Source: Gordonia asplenii (GTDB taxonomy: Bacteria; Actinomycetota; Actinomycetes; Mycobacteriales; Mycobacteriaceae). Taken from it: a stretch of DNA of 64,000 nt. This document shows positions 39,909 to 49,330 of the stretch, in pieces. The stretch's first letter is position 1; each line of letters begins with the position of its first letter. The stretch lies in NCBI RefSeq assembly GCF_012933505.1, contig NZ_JABBNB010000001.1:186001-250000 (forward strand), written 5' to 3'. The notes under the pieces were generated by a model. It had not been told where the DNA came from. It saw only the letters and a list, made by a program, of their open reading frames with translations, and searched no databases. A program made the position numbers and the translations under genes.

Positions 39909-40972
39909 CAGCCGGCCCCCGCATTCCGGCTGCGTCGCAGCAGGACGAAGAACGCGGGCCCGCCGATCAACGACGTCAGCATGCCAAGCGGAAGGTCGGC
40001 TCCGGTCATCATCGTGCGGGCGGCGAGATCGGCTGCCGCGATTACCAGCGCTCCGCCGATCACGCTGGCGGGCAACAGAATCGCGTGCCGCGGCCCGACG
40101 ATCAGCCGCATCACGTGCGGGATCACCAGCCCGACGAACATGATGATCCCGGTGAACGCGACGCCCGCCGCGGTCAGGATCGCCACCAGCACGATGGTCT
40201 GGCGCCGGATCGACTCGACGTCGACGCCCAACGACGCAGCCTGCACCTCGCCGAGCGCGAGCAGGTCGAGCTTGCGGACCAGCAGAAATGCCGCACCCAC
40301 CCCGACGATCACCAGCGGAAGCACCACCCAGATGGCGCCCCAGGTGGCCGCGGTCAGCGACCCCAGCTGCCAGAACACGATCTGCTCGCGAGCCGCCGTC
40401 GACGCCAGGAAGGTGAAGTAGGCGATGATGCCCAGCGCAAACGCGTTCACGGCGATGCCGGTGAGTACCAACATGATCGACGACGACGTGCCGTTGCGCA
40501 GCGACATCAGGTACACCGCCGCGACGGTCAGCAGCGCGGCGACGAACGCGGCGGCGGCCAGCGCCCAACCGTTCACGCCTACGCCGCCGATGACGATCAC
40601 CGCGCACGCGCCGACCGCGGCCCCCGACGACACGCCGATCACCCCCGGTTCGGCGAGCGGATTGGCCAACACGCCCTGCATCAGACATCCGGCCGTGCCC
40701 AGCGCCGCGCCGACCAAGAGCCCCAGGATGATCCGCGGCAGCCGGATGGTCCACAGGGTGTGCTCGCCTTGCGGATCCGACGGCATCGGCCCGACGTCGA
40801 GCCGGAAGTGGTGGGCGATGCTACCGAGCACCTCGGCGGGGGAGATGTGGATCTGTCCGGTGCCCGCCGAGACGACCACCACGAGCAGTGTGAGGACGGC
40901 GAGCGCGCCGAGTATCCCCGTACCGCGAGTCAGGCGCGGCGTCGAACGCCGGGTGGCGGCGGACACGCTCAC
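39905..40972 (-). CDS. hmuU: Haem ABC importer, FecCD-family permease
   Basis: A 355-residue FecCD/BtuC-type membrane protein with about ten hydrophobic helices. The family block GVLANPLAEPGVIGVSSGAA is present, as is IPHVMRLIVGPRHAILLPAS (the coupling-helix region that contacts the ATPase). Overlaps the binding-protein stop and the ATPase start, so the three genes are tightly coupled. Confidence 0.94.
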   Translation of the reverse strand: MSVSAATRRSTPRLTRGTGILGALAVLTLLVVVVSAGTGQIHISPAEVLGSIAHHFRLDVGPMPSDPQGEHTLWTIRLPRIILGLLVGAALGTAGCLMQGVLANPLAEPGVIGVSSGAAVGACAVIVIGGVGVNGWALAAAAFVAALLTVAAVYLMSLRNGTSSSIMLVLTGIAVNAFALGIIAYFTFLASTAAREQIVFWQLGSLTAATWGAIWVVLPLVIVGVGAAFLLVRKLDLLALGEVQAASLGVDVESIRRQTIVLVAILTAAGVAFTGIIMFVGLVIPHVMRLIVGPRHAILLPASVIGGALVIAAADLAARTMMTGADLPLGMLTSLIGGPAFFVLLRRSRNAGAGW

Positions 40973-42039
40973 TGATAGATCGACTTCGCCAGCGACTGCA
41001 GCACCCGCCCGACGTCGGGCCCGAAGGACAAGATCTCGGTCTCATCCATCGCGACGATGCGCCGGGCCTTGCCCGCGCTGGTGTCCGAGACGCCGGGGAG
41101 CTTGAGCACGCCGTCGATGCCGCCGACCGAGTCGGCGCCCTGACTCATCACCAGCACGACGTCGGGGTTGGCATTCGCGAGTGCTTCGGCGTTCACCGAC
41201 GTGAAGGCGCCGGTCAGCCCCGACGCCGTGCCCGCGTCGCGGCCGCCGAGTGTGGCGATCAGGTCGTCGGCGCCCGATTGCGGTCCGGCGAGCAGGACCA
41301 GGCGCGACCCGCGGATGTAGAGGAAGGCGATGCGCGGAGTGCCCGACGGATTCGGGATCGACGCCTTGGCCGTGGCGATCTGCTCTTGCGTGCGCTTGAC
41401 GAGCGCCTTTCCGGCGTCGGGCACGCCGAGTGCCGCCGCGACCGCCGTGATCAGTGCCGGAGTCGACTCGACGGTGCGGGTGGAGCTGAACGCGACCACC
41501 GGGATACCTGACGACCGGACCTGCTCGACCGCCTGCGTCGGAATGGTCTGCGAATCCACCAGCACCACGGTGGGATTCAATGCCAGCGTCGCTTCCGCAT
41601 TGAGGCTGTGGCCCCGATTCGTCACCACCGGCAGCGCCGCGGCCTGCGGGAACGTCGACGACATGTCCCGCCCGACGACGTGTGATCCCAGCCCCAGCGA
41701 GAAGACGATGTTGCCCAGCGTGCCGTTGCGGTCGACGGCGACGATCCGTGCGGTATCGGTCACGGTCACCTTCCCCGCGGGCTGCGACCCGGTGGCCACC
41801 GAGTCGACGGTCGTCGGCAGCGTCGACGCCGGGTTCTCGGCGATCGGTACCACCGCGGGACCGTCGATCTTCGCGGTGGAGGGACCGGCGCGCAGGTGGG
41901 CGGCGGTGGCCGACGGCGACGACGACGAGTCCAGCGGCGCGGTGGTGCACCCGGCCAGCAGCACGACGCCGCACAGCAGCGCCCCGACGGTGAGGAGCAG
42001 GGAGGTCGACGATGTTCTCAGTGCACGCACGCGATTCAC
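40969..42039 (-). CDS. hmuT: Haem-binding lipoprotein of ABC importer
   Basis: A 356-residue substrate-binding protein with lipobox LLAGC (Cys31), hence surface lipoprotein. TroA/BtuF-like fold: RIVAVDRNGTLGNIVFSLGLGSHVVGRDM, LALNPTVVLVDSQ, ANPDVVLVMSQGADSVGG and C-terminal ETEILSFGPDVGRVLQSLA. The arrangement T-U-V and these blocks match the actinobacterial haem transporter HmuTUV. A haem/iron box lies 8-26 bases upstream of the start. Confidence 0.9.
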   Translation of the reverse strand: MNRVRALRTSSTSLLLTVGALLCGVVLLAGCTTAPLDSSSSPSATAAHLRAGPSTAKIDGPAVVPIAENPASTLPTTVDSVATGSQPAGKVTVTDTARIVAVDRNGTLGNIVFSLGLGSHVVGRDMSSTFPQAAALPVVTNRGHSLNAEATLALNPTVVLVDSQTIPTQAVEQVRSSGIPVVAFSSTRTVESTPALITAVAAALGVPDAGKALVKRTQEQIATAKASIPNPSGTPRIAFLYIRGSRLVLLAGPQSGADDLIATLGGRDAGTASGLTGAFTSVNAEALANANPDVVLVMSQGADSVGGIDGVLKLPGVSDTSAGKARRIVAMDETEILSFGPDVGRVLQSLAKSIYQ

Positions 42040-42046
42040 ACTAGTC

Positions 42047-42065
42047 TTAAGTTTGGTGGACCTAA
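42047..42065. promoter_or_regulatory. Candidate DtxR/IdeR iron box upstream of hmuT
   Basis: TTAAGTTTGGTGGACCTAA is a 19-bp imperfect palindrome that agrees at most positions of each outer half-site with the actinobacterial iron box (TTAGGTTAGGCTAACCTAA). It sits immediately upstream of hmuT. It is also about 50 bases before map, on the other strand. Iron-dependent repression of haem uptake is inferred. Confidence 0.55.
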
Positions 42066-42113
42066 GTTCGGCGGGGACATACCCGGCCGCACGGTGGGAT
42101 TACAGTAGATCCC

Positions 42114-42992
42114 ATGTCTGCACCCTCCACCCACCGTGCGCCGTTGGTGCCCGGCAAGCTCTCGCCGACCCGGCGCGTCCCCGACGACATCGAACGTCCC
42201 GAGTACGCCTGGAAAGACTCCGTCAACGAGGGCCACGAACCGTGGGTGCAGACCCCGGAGACCATCGAGAAGGTTCGCGTCGCGGGCAAGATCGCCGCGA
42301 ACGCGCTCGCCGAGGCCGGCCGCGCGGTTGCGCCGGGGGCCACCACCGACCACCTCGACGCCATCGCCCACGAGTACATGATCGACCACGGTGCCTATCC
42401 GTCGACGTTGGGCTACAAGGCTTTTCCCAAGTCCTGCTGCACCTCGCTGAACGAGGTGATCTGCCACGGCATCCCCGATTCGACGGTGATCCGCGACGGT
42501 GACATCGTCAACATCGACGTCACCGCCTACATCGACGGGGCACACGGCGACTGCAATGCGACCTTCCTCGCCGGCGACGTGTCGCAAGAGGCCGCCGACC
42601 TCGTCGAGCGCACCCGTATCGCCACCGAACGCGCCATCAAGGCGTGCAAGCCGGGGCGTGAACTCAACGTCATCGGGCGGGTCATCGAGTCGTACGCGAA
42701 TCGCTTCGGCTACAACGTCGTTCGCGACTTCACCGGCCACGGCATCGGTGAGACATTTCACAACGGGCTCGTCGTTCTGCACTACGACCAACCGGACGTG
42801 TCGACCATCATCGAGCCCGGCATGGTGTTCACCATCGAGCCGATGATCAACCTCGGCGGTCTGCGCTACGAGATCTGGGACGACGGCTGGACGGTCGTCA
42901 CCTCCGACCGCAAGTGGACCGCGCAGTTCGAGCACACCCTGGTCATCACCGAGGACGGCCCGGAGATCCTCACCCTCCCCGACGCGGTGTGA
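42114..42992 (+). CDS. map: Methionine aminopeptidase, type 1c (MapB-like)
   Basis: Removes the initiator methionine from nascent proteins. 292 residues. An N-terminal [14 protein letters not shown] linker is typical of the MapB-type actinobacterial enzyme (Rv2861c). The metal ligands are in [19 protein letters not shown] (two Asp), [13 protein letters not shown] (His), [12 protein letters not shown] (Glu) and the C-terminal QFEHTLVIT (Glu). The stop overlaps the GTG of cobQ. Confidence 0.96.
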   Translation: MSAPSTHRAPLVPGKLSPTRRVPDDIERPEYAWKDSVNEGHEPWVQTPETIEKVRVAGKIAANALAEAGRAVAPGATTDHLDAIAHEYMIDHGAYPSTLGYKAFPKSCCTSLNEVICHGIPDSTVIRDGDIVNIDVTAYIDGAHGDCNATFLAGDVSQEAADLVERTRIATERAIKACKPGRELNVIGRVIESYANRFGYNVVRDFTGHGIGETFHNGLVVLHYDQPDVSTIIEPGMVFTIEPMINLGGLRYEIWDDGWTVVTSDRKWTAQFEHTLVITEDGPEILTLPDAV

Positions 42993-44578
42993 GCTCGCCG
43001 CTCGCCGGTCTCACCGGTGCGCTGCTGATCGGCGGGACCACGTCCGACGCCGGGAAGTCGCTCATCGTCGCCGGGTTGTGCCGGGCGCTGGCGCGCGCCG
43101 GGGTGCGCGTCGCGCCGTTCAAGGCGCAGAACATGTCGAACAATTCCGTCGTCACGCTCGACGGCGGGGAGATCGGCCGCGCGCAGGCGATGCAGGCGCA
43201 CGCGTGCGGGTTGGCGCCGTCGGTGCGGTTCAACCCGGTGCTGCTCAAGCCGGGCAGCGATCGGCGCTCGCATGTGGTGGTGTCGGGCGCGACCGTCGGC
43301 GAGGTCGGCGCGGCGGACTACGCGTCGTGGCGAAATCGGTTGCGCGACATCGTCATCGACGAGCTGACCGCGCTCCGCCGCGACTACGACGTGGTGATCT
43401 GCGAAGGCGCCGGATCGATCGCCGAGATCAACCTGCGGGCCTCCGACATCGCCAACATGGGACTCGCCCGCGCGGCGCGACTGCCGGTGCTGCTCGTCTC
43501 CGACATCGACCGCGGCGGGTCGCTGGCCCACCTCTTCGGCACCACTGCGATCCTCGACCCCGACGACCAACGGCTGATCGCCGGCTACCTGATCAACAAG
43601 TTCCGCGGCGATCCCGCCCTGCTGGCGCCGGGCCTGGAATCGTTGCGGCAGTTGACCGGACGCTCGACCCTCGGCGTGATTCCGTTCGCGCAGGGGCTGT
43701 GGCTCGACGCCGAGGACTCGCTCGGCGTCGCGGTGGGGCGCAGGCTCGGCCCACCGGCCGCCGAGGTCGCCGGGCCCCGGCTGCGTGTCGCGGCCATCCG
43801 CCTCCCGCGGATCTCCAACACCACCGACGTCGAGGCGCTGGCCTGCGAACCCGGCGTCGATGTGACCTGGGTCGACGACCCGGCGTCGGTCGCGGCGGCC
43901 GACCTGGTGGTACTGCCTGGGACGCGGGCGACGGTCAGCGACCTGCGCTGGCTACGTGAACGCGGCCTGGACAGCGTTGTGGCACAACGGATCACGCGAG
44001 GCGCACCGGTGCTCGCGATCTGCGGGGGCTATCAGATGCTCGCGCGCGACATCGTCGACGACGTCGAGTCGGGCAGCGGGACGGTGTCCGGGCTCGGTTC
44101 GGTGCGCCAGCGTGTCGTCTTCGCTCCCGATAAGACGCTGCGGCAGGTGCAGGGCGCGTCGATCGCCGGTGGCCTGCCGGTGCGCGGTTACGAGATCCAC
44201 CACGGCAGGATCGTCGACGACGAGGACACCCCGTGGCTGGTCGACGCCGACGGCGGCGTCGAAGGTGTTCGCCGCGAGGGAATCTGGGCCACGCATTGGC
44301 ATGGTGTGCTTGCCGACGACCGGTTCCGGCGGGCGTTTCTGCGCGACGTCGCCGCGGTCGCCGGCAGCGACTTCGTCGGGGTTGCCAGCGGCGACTTCGT
44401 CGCGGTTGAGGCGAGCTACGACGGCGCGCGAGAGCAACAACTCGACCTGATCGCCGACCTTCTCGTCGAGCATCTCGACCTGGATGCCGTCGCCGACGTG
44501 ATCGCCAACGGGGCGGGGGAGCAACCGGTGCTCGAGCTGGTCGGCGACCACCGCCCGCACAACAGCGGATGGCTATAA
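42989..44578 (+). CDS. cobQ: Cobyric acid synthase CobQ
   Basis: Glutamine-dependent amidase that amidates four side chains of adenosyl-cobyrinic acid a,c-diamide. About 529 residues from GTG 42989, overlapping the map stop (GTGA). N-terminal dethiobiotin-synthetase-like domain: [10 protein letters not shown] (15-24), then [23 protein letters not shown] and [14 protein letters not shown]. The C-terminal amidotransferase has ICGGYQML (catalytic Cys) and ATHWHGVL (His). It joins the other cobalamin genes at the right end of the window in function but not in position. Confidence 0.95.
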   Translation: MSSPLAGLTGALLIGGTTSDAGKSLIVAGLCRALARAGVRVAPFKAQNMSNNSVVTLDGGEIGRAQAMQAHACGLAPSVRFNPVLLKPGSDRRSHVVVSGATVGEVGAADYASWRNRLRDIVIDELTALRRDYDVVICEGAGSIAEINLRASDIANMGLARAARLPVLLVSDIDRGGSLAHLFGTTAILDPDDQRLIAGYLINKFRGDPALLAPGLESLRQLTGRSTLGVIPFAQGLWLDAEDSLGVAVGRRLGPPAAEVAGPRLRVAAIRLPRISNTTDVEALACEPGVDVTWVDDPASVAAADLVVLPGTRATVSDLRWLRERGLDSVVAQRITRGAPVLAICGGYQMLARDIVDDVESGSGTVSGLGSVRQRVVFAPDKTLRQVQGASIAGGLPVRGYEIHHGRIVDDEDTPWLVDADGGVEGVRREGIWATHWHGVLADDRFRRAFLRDVAAVAGSDFVGVASGDFVAVEASYDGAREQQLDLIADLLVEHLDLDAVADVIANGAGEQPVLELVGDHRPHNSGWL

Positions 44579-44588
44579 ACTGATTCGA

Positions 44589-45449
44589 GTGACTATCGAG
44601 CAGCGTGCCGTGCAGGTCGGCGACTTCACTTTCGACGTCCGCATCGGCACGCCCGACGACGCGCCCAAGCCCAAGGGCAAGAAGAAGATCTATCTGCCCA
44701 CGGTCCTTCTGCTGCACGGCTTTCCGCACAACAGCGACTGCTTCGACGACGTCGTGCCGAGGCTGCTCGACGCCGGGCTGCGGACCGTCGTGTTCAATCA
44801 GCGCGGCTACAGCGCCGGCGCGCGGCCAGACGGCGTCGACAGCTATCTGCTCACCCACCTGGTATCCGACGTGATCGGCATGCTCGACGCCCTGGATCTG
44901 TCGCATGTCCTGCTGGTTGGGCACGATCTCGGCGGCCTCGTCGCGTGGCATGTCGCGGCCAAGCACCCGCAACGGCTCAACGGCCTGGTCACCGTGAGCG
45001 TCGGCCATCCCAGCGCCATCTCCGATGCACTGCGCGAAAGCGACGATCAACGCAAGCGGTCGTCGTACATCAAGATGTTCACCGCTGTGGGTTCGGAAGA
45101 CAAACTCCTTGCCGACAACGCAGACCTGTTGCGGCGCATGGGACTTCCCGCCGACTCCATCCCGCCGCTGCAGGAGCCGGGCGCGTTGGCGGCCGCGATG
45201 AACTGGTATCGCGCGATCTTCACCGGCGACATCGCGGGCAAACTCGCGTGCGGCCCGATCGAAGTGCCGACCACCATGATCTGGAGCGACCAGGACGTCG
45301 CCCTCGGGCGTGAGCAGGCCGAGATGACCGGTCGCTACGTGTACTCCGACTACCGGTTCTGCGAGCTCAACGGCGTCGACCACTGGATCCCGGAGAAGGC
45401 GCCGGCCGCGGTGGCCAGCGAAGTCGCCCTGCGGTCGTCGCCGTTCTGA
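44589..45449 (+). CDS. Alpha/beta hydrolase, epoxide hydrolase-like
   Basis: A 286-residue hydrolase from GTG 44589. Oxyanion motif HGFPHN, nucleophile elbow GHDLGG with an aspartate nucleophile as in epoxide hydrolases and haloalkane dehalogenases, and a C-terminal catalytic His in GVDHWIPEKAP, preceded by an acid region (WSDQDVALG). Substrate unknown. Follows cobQ by 10 bases and may be co-transcribed. Confidence 0.88.
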   Translation: MTIEQRAVQVGDFTFDVRIGTPDDAPKPKGKKKIYLPTVLLLHGFPHNSDCFDDVVPRLLDAGLRTVVFNQRGYSAGARPDGVDSYLLTHLVSDVIGMLDALDLSHVLLVGHDLGGLVAWHVAAKHPQRLNGLVTVSVGHPSAISDALRESDDQRKRSSYIKMFTAVGSEDKLLADNADLLRRMGLPADSIPPLQEPGALAAAMNWYRAIFTGDIAGKLACGPIEVPTTMIWSDQDVALGREQAEMTGRYVYSDYRFCELNGVDHWIPEKAPAAVASEVALRSSPF

Positions 45450-45545
45450 CCCGGCCTCCCGGCGCCGATGGGCGTCAATCCGATCCGCCGGGGCGCAAGA
45501 TCGGACACAATCAACTGTCGATTCGAGTGGAGAAGGTGGGCGTTG

Positions 45546-47828
45546 GTGGCCGAGATCGTTCTGGCGGACGTGCGGACCGCGGTCGAGCGGGAGATAGTCG
45601 TCGAGTGGGCGGGCCGCAGTCACCCCGGCGTCGAGGTGGGCACCCTCGACGAACTCGACGTCGACGGTCTGGACCCGGCGACGTCGTTGATCCCGGCACG
45701 CGTGGTGTGGCTGCCGCCGGTTCGCAAGGGAGAGCGGCGGGTGGCGCTGGCGGATGCGATCGTGCTGTCCAATCCGCGACGGCCGCCGGCGTTTCGGCAG
45801 CAGGCCATCCGCAGGCTGGGCCCCGATCGCGTCCGCGTGGTCGAGGGTGTTCCGGCTACGGTCGCCGACCTGCGTCGACGCTACGACGCCAAGCAGGCCC
45901 CCGGTGAGTCGTTCGCCGCGTTCGTGGGGATGGCGGCGTCGATCACCGCCGAACGCGCCGAGCTGGAACTGATCGGCGCGCGCTACAAGGTTCCGCGCCT
46001 GGTCGCCGAGCAGATCAGCTCGTCGGCCACCTTCCAGGAGGGTGCCGCCGCCCTGGCGACCGAGTTGGGACGGACGGCGAGATCCGTCGCCCAAGAGGCG
46101 ACCGACAAGATGAGCACCTTCGTCGCGACGCAGAGCAGGCTGATGCGCGACGTGTTCACGTCGACGTTCGGCATCCTGTATGAACGCGCCTGGAGCGTGT
46201 CGGTCGACCTCGACACCCTCGGTGAACTACGAGCGCTCAACAAGTCGAGTTCACTGGTGTTCCTGCCGTCGCACCGGTCGTATGTGGACACGCTGATTCT
46301 CGACAGCGTGCTCGACGGCCACGATTTTCCGCCCAACCTCGTTCTCGGGGGCGACAACCTGGCGTTCTGGCCGATGGGTCCGATCGCCCGCCGCGCGGGA
46401 ACCATCTTCATCCGGCGCAAGTTCGGCTCCGACCCGGTCTACAAATTCGCGATGCGGTCGTATCTGTCGTTCATCGTCGAGAAGCGCTTCAACCTGGAGT
46501 GGTACATCGAAGGGGGTCGCAGCCGCACCGGCAAGCTGCGACCGCCGATGCTCGGCCTGCTCGCGTACGTCGCCGACGCCGTCGAGACGCACGACGACGC
46601 CGACGTGATGATCGTCCCGACGTCGATCGTCTACGACCAACTGCCCGAGATCACCGCCATGGCTCGCGAGTCGGCCGGCGGTGCCAAGACTCCCGAAGAC
46701 CTCAAATGGCTGGTCAAGTACGCGCGTGGCCAGCGCGAATACCGAGGTGAGGCGCGGGTGCGCTTCGGTGAGCCGTTCTCGCTGCGCCAAGCGCTCTCCG
46801 ACGCGGGCACCGGTCGGGCGAAGCTGGAGAAGGTCGCCTTCAAGGTGATGGACGAGATCAACGCCGCGACGCCGATCTCGGCGACGTCGCTGGCCGGTTT
46901 CGCGTTGCTCGGCGCGGAGGACCGTGCGTACACCGCACACGAGATCGAGGTGATCCTCGCGCCGCTGCTGCGTTACATCGACGCTCGGCAACTGCCCGGA
47001 CCCGATCCTGCGCTGTGCCGCGGCCTCGGCCTGCTCGAGACGCTCAGCGAGCTGACCGGCGCCGGAGTTCTGGAGACCTTCGACGGCGGCCCCGAGCAGG
47101 TGTGGGCGATCGCCCCCGAGAACCACGCGATCGCCGCCTATTACCGCAACGGCGCGCTGCACCACTTCGTCGATCGGGCCATCGTCGAACTGGGTCTGCT
47201 GGCCGTCGCCGACGGCACGGTCCGCGCGACCGACGGTCTTCTCCCGCCCGCCCAGCAGGAGGCATTGCGCATCCGCGACCTGCTGAAATTCGAGTTCTTC
47301 TTCCCGGCCAAGGACGAGTTCCTGCACCGGCTGGGCGCGGAGATGGACATCATCGCGCCCGAGTGGCGCGACGTGGAACCGACGCAGGAGTGGGTTCACG
47401 ACACGCTGTTCGACAGCGGCGGCATGCTGCTGGCCCGACGATCCCTGCAAACCTTCTTCGACGCCCAGCACGTCGTCGCACGGCATCTGGTCTCACTCAA
47501 GGCCGACGACGTCGACAAAGAGGCGGTCCTCGCCGACTGCATCGGCCTCGGGCGTCAGCTCGCGATGCAGGGCGTCGTGCAGAAGGATTCGGTGTCGCGC
47601 GAGATGTACGACGCGGCCTACCGACTGGCCGCCAACCGCGGTGCCGTCGGACCACAGGCCGACGATGCGCAGGCCGACCCGCTCACGGCGCGGCGAGTCT
47701 GGCTCGCCGACGTCGACGACATGCGTGACCGGCTGTCGCGGATCGCGGAAATCGAGGCCGAGCAGGCGGCCGGACACAACGATGCCGGACACAACGAGGC
47801 AGGACACGACGAGGAGGCTGGCCGGTGA
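45546..47828 (+). CDS. plsB: Glycerol-3-phosphate acyltransferase (PlsB2-like)
   Basis: First acyl transfer in glycerolipid synthesis. About 760 residues from GTG 45546 (TTG 45543 is adjacent); a GGAGAAGG ribosome site lies at about 45529-45536. Acyltransferase motif H243-RSYVD248, then NLAFWPMGPIARRAGTIFIRRKFG and the EGGRSRTGK block. The C-terminal FYRNGALHHFVDRAIVEL-like region (as YYRN) matches mycobacterial PlsB2. Ends in a short GHNDAGHNEAGHDE repeat. Its stop overlaps the next start by four bases. Confidence 0.95.
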   Translation: MAEIVLADVRTAVEREIVVEWAGRSHPGVEVGTLDELDVDGLDPATSLIPARVVWLPPVRKGERRVALADAIVLSNPRRPPAFRQQAIRRLGPDRVRVVEGVPATVADLRRRYDAKQAPGESFAAFVGMAASITAERAELELIGARYKVPRLVAEQISSSATFQEGAAALATELGRTARSVAQEATDKMSTFVATQSRLMRDVFTSTFGILYERAWSVSVDLDTLGELRALNKSSSLVFLPSHRSYVDTLILDSVLDGHDFPPNLVLGGDNLAFWPMGPIARRAGTIFIRRKFGSDPVYKFAMRSYLSFIVEKRFNLEWYIEGGRSRTGKLRPPMLGLLAYVADAVETHDDADVMIVPTSIVYDQLPEITAMARESAGGAKTPEDLKWLVKYARGQREYRGEARVRFGEPFSLRQALSDAGTGRAKLEKVAFKVMDEINAATPISATSLAGFALLGAEDRAYTAHEIEVILAPLLRYIDARQLPGPDPALCRGLGLLETLSELTGAGVLETFDGGPEQVWAIAPENHAIAAYYRNGALHHFVDRAIVELGLLAVADGTVRATDGLLPPAQQEALRIRDLLKFEFFFPAKDEFLHRLGAEMDIIAPEWRDVEPTQEWVHDTLFDSGGMLLARRSLQTFFDAQHVVARHLVSLKADDVDKEAVLADCIGLGRQLAMQGVVQKDSVSREMYDAAYRLAANRGAVGPQADDAQADPLTARRVWLADVDDMRDRLSRIAEIEAEQAAGHNDAGHNEAGHDEEAGR

Positions 47829-49330
47829 GCGCGTTGACCGACCGCTTGGAGCAGATCAAGGCGGCACCGTCGGGTAAGCAGATCGGCGCATTCTTCGACT
47901 ACGACGGCACACTGCTCGACGGTTTCTCCGCGACGGCGATTCTGCGCGCGCGACTGCGCAGCCGTGAGGTCACCGGCAAGGAGGTGCTCGACGGCCTGCT
48001 GATCGCGTTGCGCGGGTGTTCGTCGGAGCAGGACTTCGCCGAGGTGCTCGCCGCGACCAAACCGGCGTTCGTCGGCAAGACCTACGCCGAACTACTCGAA
48101 ACCGGCGAGGAACTGTTCAAACACGACACCTCGTCGAAGCTGCGGCCGCAGATGTGGCAGATCATCCGGGCCCACCGCGCGAAGGGCCACCGGATCGTGA
48201 TCGCGTCGTCGGCGACCCGCTTTCAGATCGAGCCGATCGCCAAGCAGATCGACGCCGATCACGCGCTCGCGACCGACGTCGAAGTGATCGACGGTGTCTG
48301 CACCGGCAATATTCTCGGGCGTCCGCTGTGGGGCCCGGGCAAGGCCGCCGCCGTGCGTCGACTGGCCGCCGAATACGACCTGGACCTCGGGGCGTCGTTC
48401 GCCTACAGCGACGGCAACGAGGACGTTCCCTACCTCGAATCGGTGGGAAATCCGGCGGCGGTGTCGCCTCAGCACGAACTGCGGGCCGTCGCCGAGTCGC
48501 GCGGGTGGCCGATCCTCGACTTGAGCAATCCGTCGTACAGCACGGTCGGGCAAGTCGTGCGGACGAGTGCCTTCTACGGGGCGTTCCTCGGGGGAGCGGC
48601 GGTCGGCTTCGTCCGGGGAATGCTCAGCGACAATTCGTCCGAGGCGATGCAGACGTCGGTGGCCGAGGGCATCGACGCGGGTTTCGCCCTGGCCGGGGTG
48701 AATGTCGAAGTGCTCGACGGCGCCGAATACCTGACCAGCGCCCGACCCTGCGTCTTCCTGTTCAACCACCAGTCCAAACTCGACCTGCCGGTGATGATCC
48801 ACCTCATCCGCCACCACGCGACCGGCGTAGCCAAGAAGGAGATCCGCGATCTCCCGCTGTTCGGGCAGATCCTCGAGGTCGGCGGCGTCGCCTTCATCGA
48901 CCGTGCCAACGCGGGTAAGGCCATCGAGCAGCTTGCGCCGGTCGTGCGCAAGATCGAAGAGGAACAGTTCTCGCTCGTCGTCGCACCCGAGGGAACCCGA
49001 TCGTCTACGCCGCGGATCGGCACGTTCAAGAAGGGGCCGTTCCACATTGCGATGAACGCCGGAGTACCGATCGTGCCGGTGGTGATGCGCAATGCGGGTG
49101 AATTGATGTGGCGCGGAGCGCAATTGATCAAACCGGGCACCGTCGAGGTGCGGGTGCTGCCGCCGGTCGACACCTCCACCTGGGTACCGGAGAAGGCGGG
49201 CGACTACGCCGAAGAAGTGCGTCAGCAGTACATCGACGCGCTGGCCGACTGGCCGGTGACGGCCTTCGACGACGGACGGATGACCAAGACGATGGGATTG
49301 TTCGAATGGCGGGAGTCGTCGCGTGACTGA
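47825..49330 (+). CDS. plsC: HAD phosphatase - 1-acylglycerol-3-phosphate acyltransferase fusion
   Basis: A 501-residue two-domain protein. N-terminal HAD phosphatase of SerB type: D25-Y-D27-GT, SSATRF and YSDGNEDVPYL (about 12-230). C-terminal PlsC acyltransferase: NH315-QSKLD320, FIDRANAG, PE389-GTRS. This fusion is known in mycobacteria (Rv2483c, also annotated plsC). The acyltransferase makes phosphatidic acid; the phosphatase may act on a phosphorylated lipid or small molecule, which is inferred. Central gene of the triacylglycerol cluster. Confidence 0.94.
   Translation: MSALTDRLEQIKAAPSGKQIGAFFDYDGTLLDGFSATAILRARLRSREVTGKEVLDGLLIALRGCSSEQDFAEVLAATKPAFVGKTYAELLETGEELFKHDTSSKLRPQMWQIIRAHRAKGHRIVIASSATRFQIEPIAKQIDADHALATDVEVIDGVCTGNILGRPLWGPGKAAAVRRLAAEYDLDLGASFAYSDGNEDVPYLESVGNPAAVSPQHELRAVAESRGWPILDLSNPSYSTVGQVVRTSAFYGAFLGGAAVGFVRGMLSDNSSEAMQTSVAEGIDAGFALAGVNVEVLDGAEYLTSARPCVFLFNHQSKLDLPVMIHLIRHHATGVAKKEIRDLPLFGQILEVGGVAFIDRANAGKAIEQLAPVVRKIEEEQFSLVVAPEGTRSSTPRIGTFKKGPFHIAMNAGVPIVPVVMRNAGELMWRGAQLIKPGTVEVRVLPPVDTSTWVPEKAGDYAEEVRQQYIDALADWPVTAFDDGRMTKTMGLFEWRESSRD

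Noticed and set aside
39909..40754. N-terminal extension of the hmuV frame
   Set aside because: The extra codons lie over the permease gene in another frame and have no family match; GTG 39908 overlaps the permease stop neatly.
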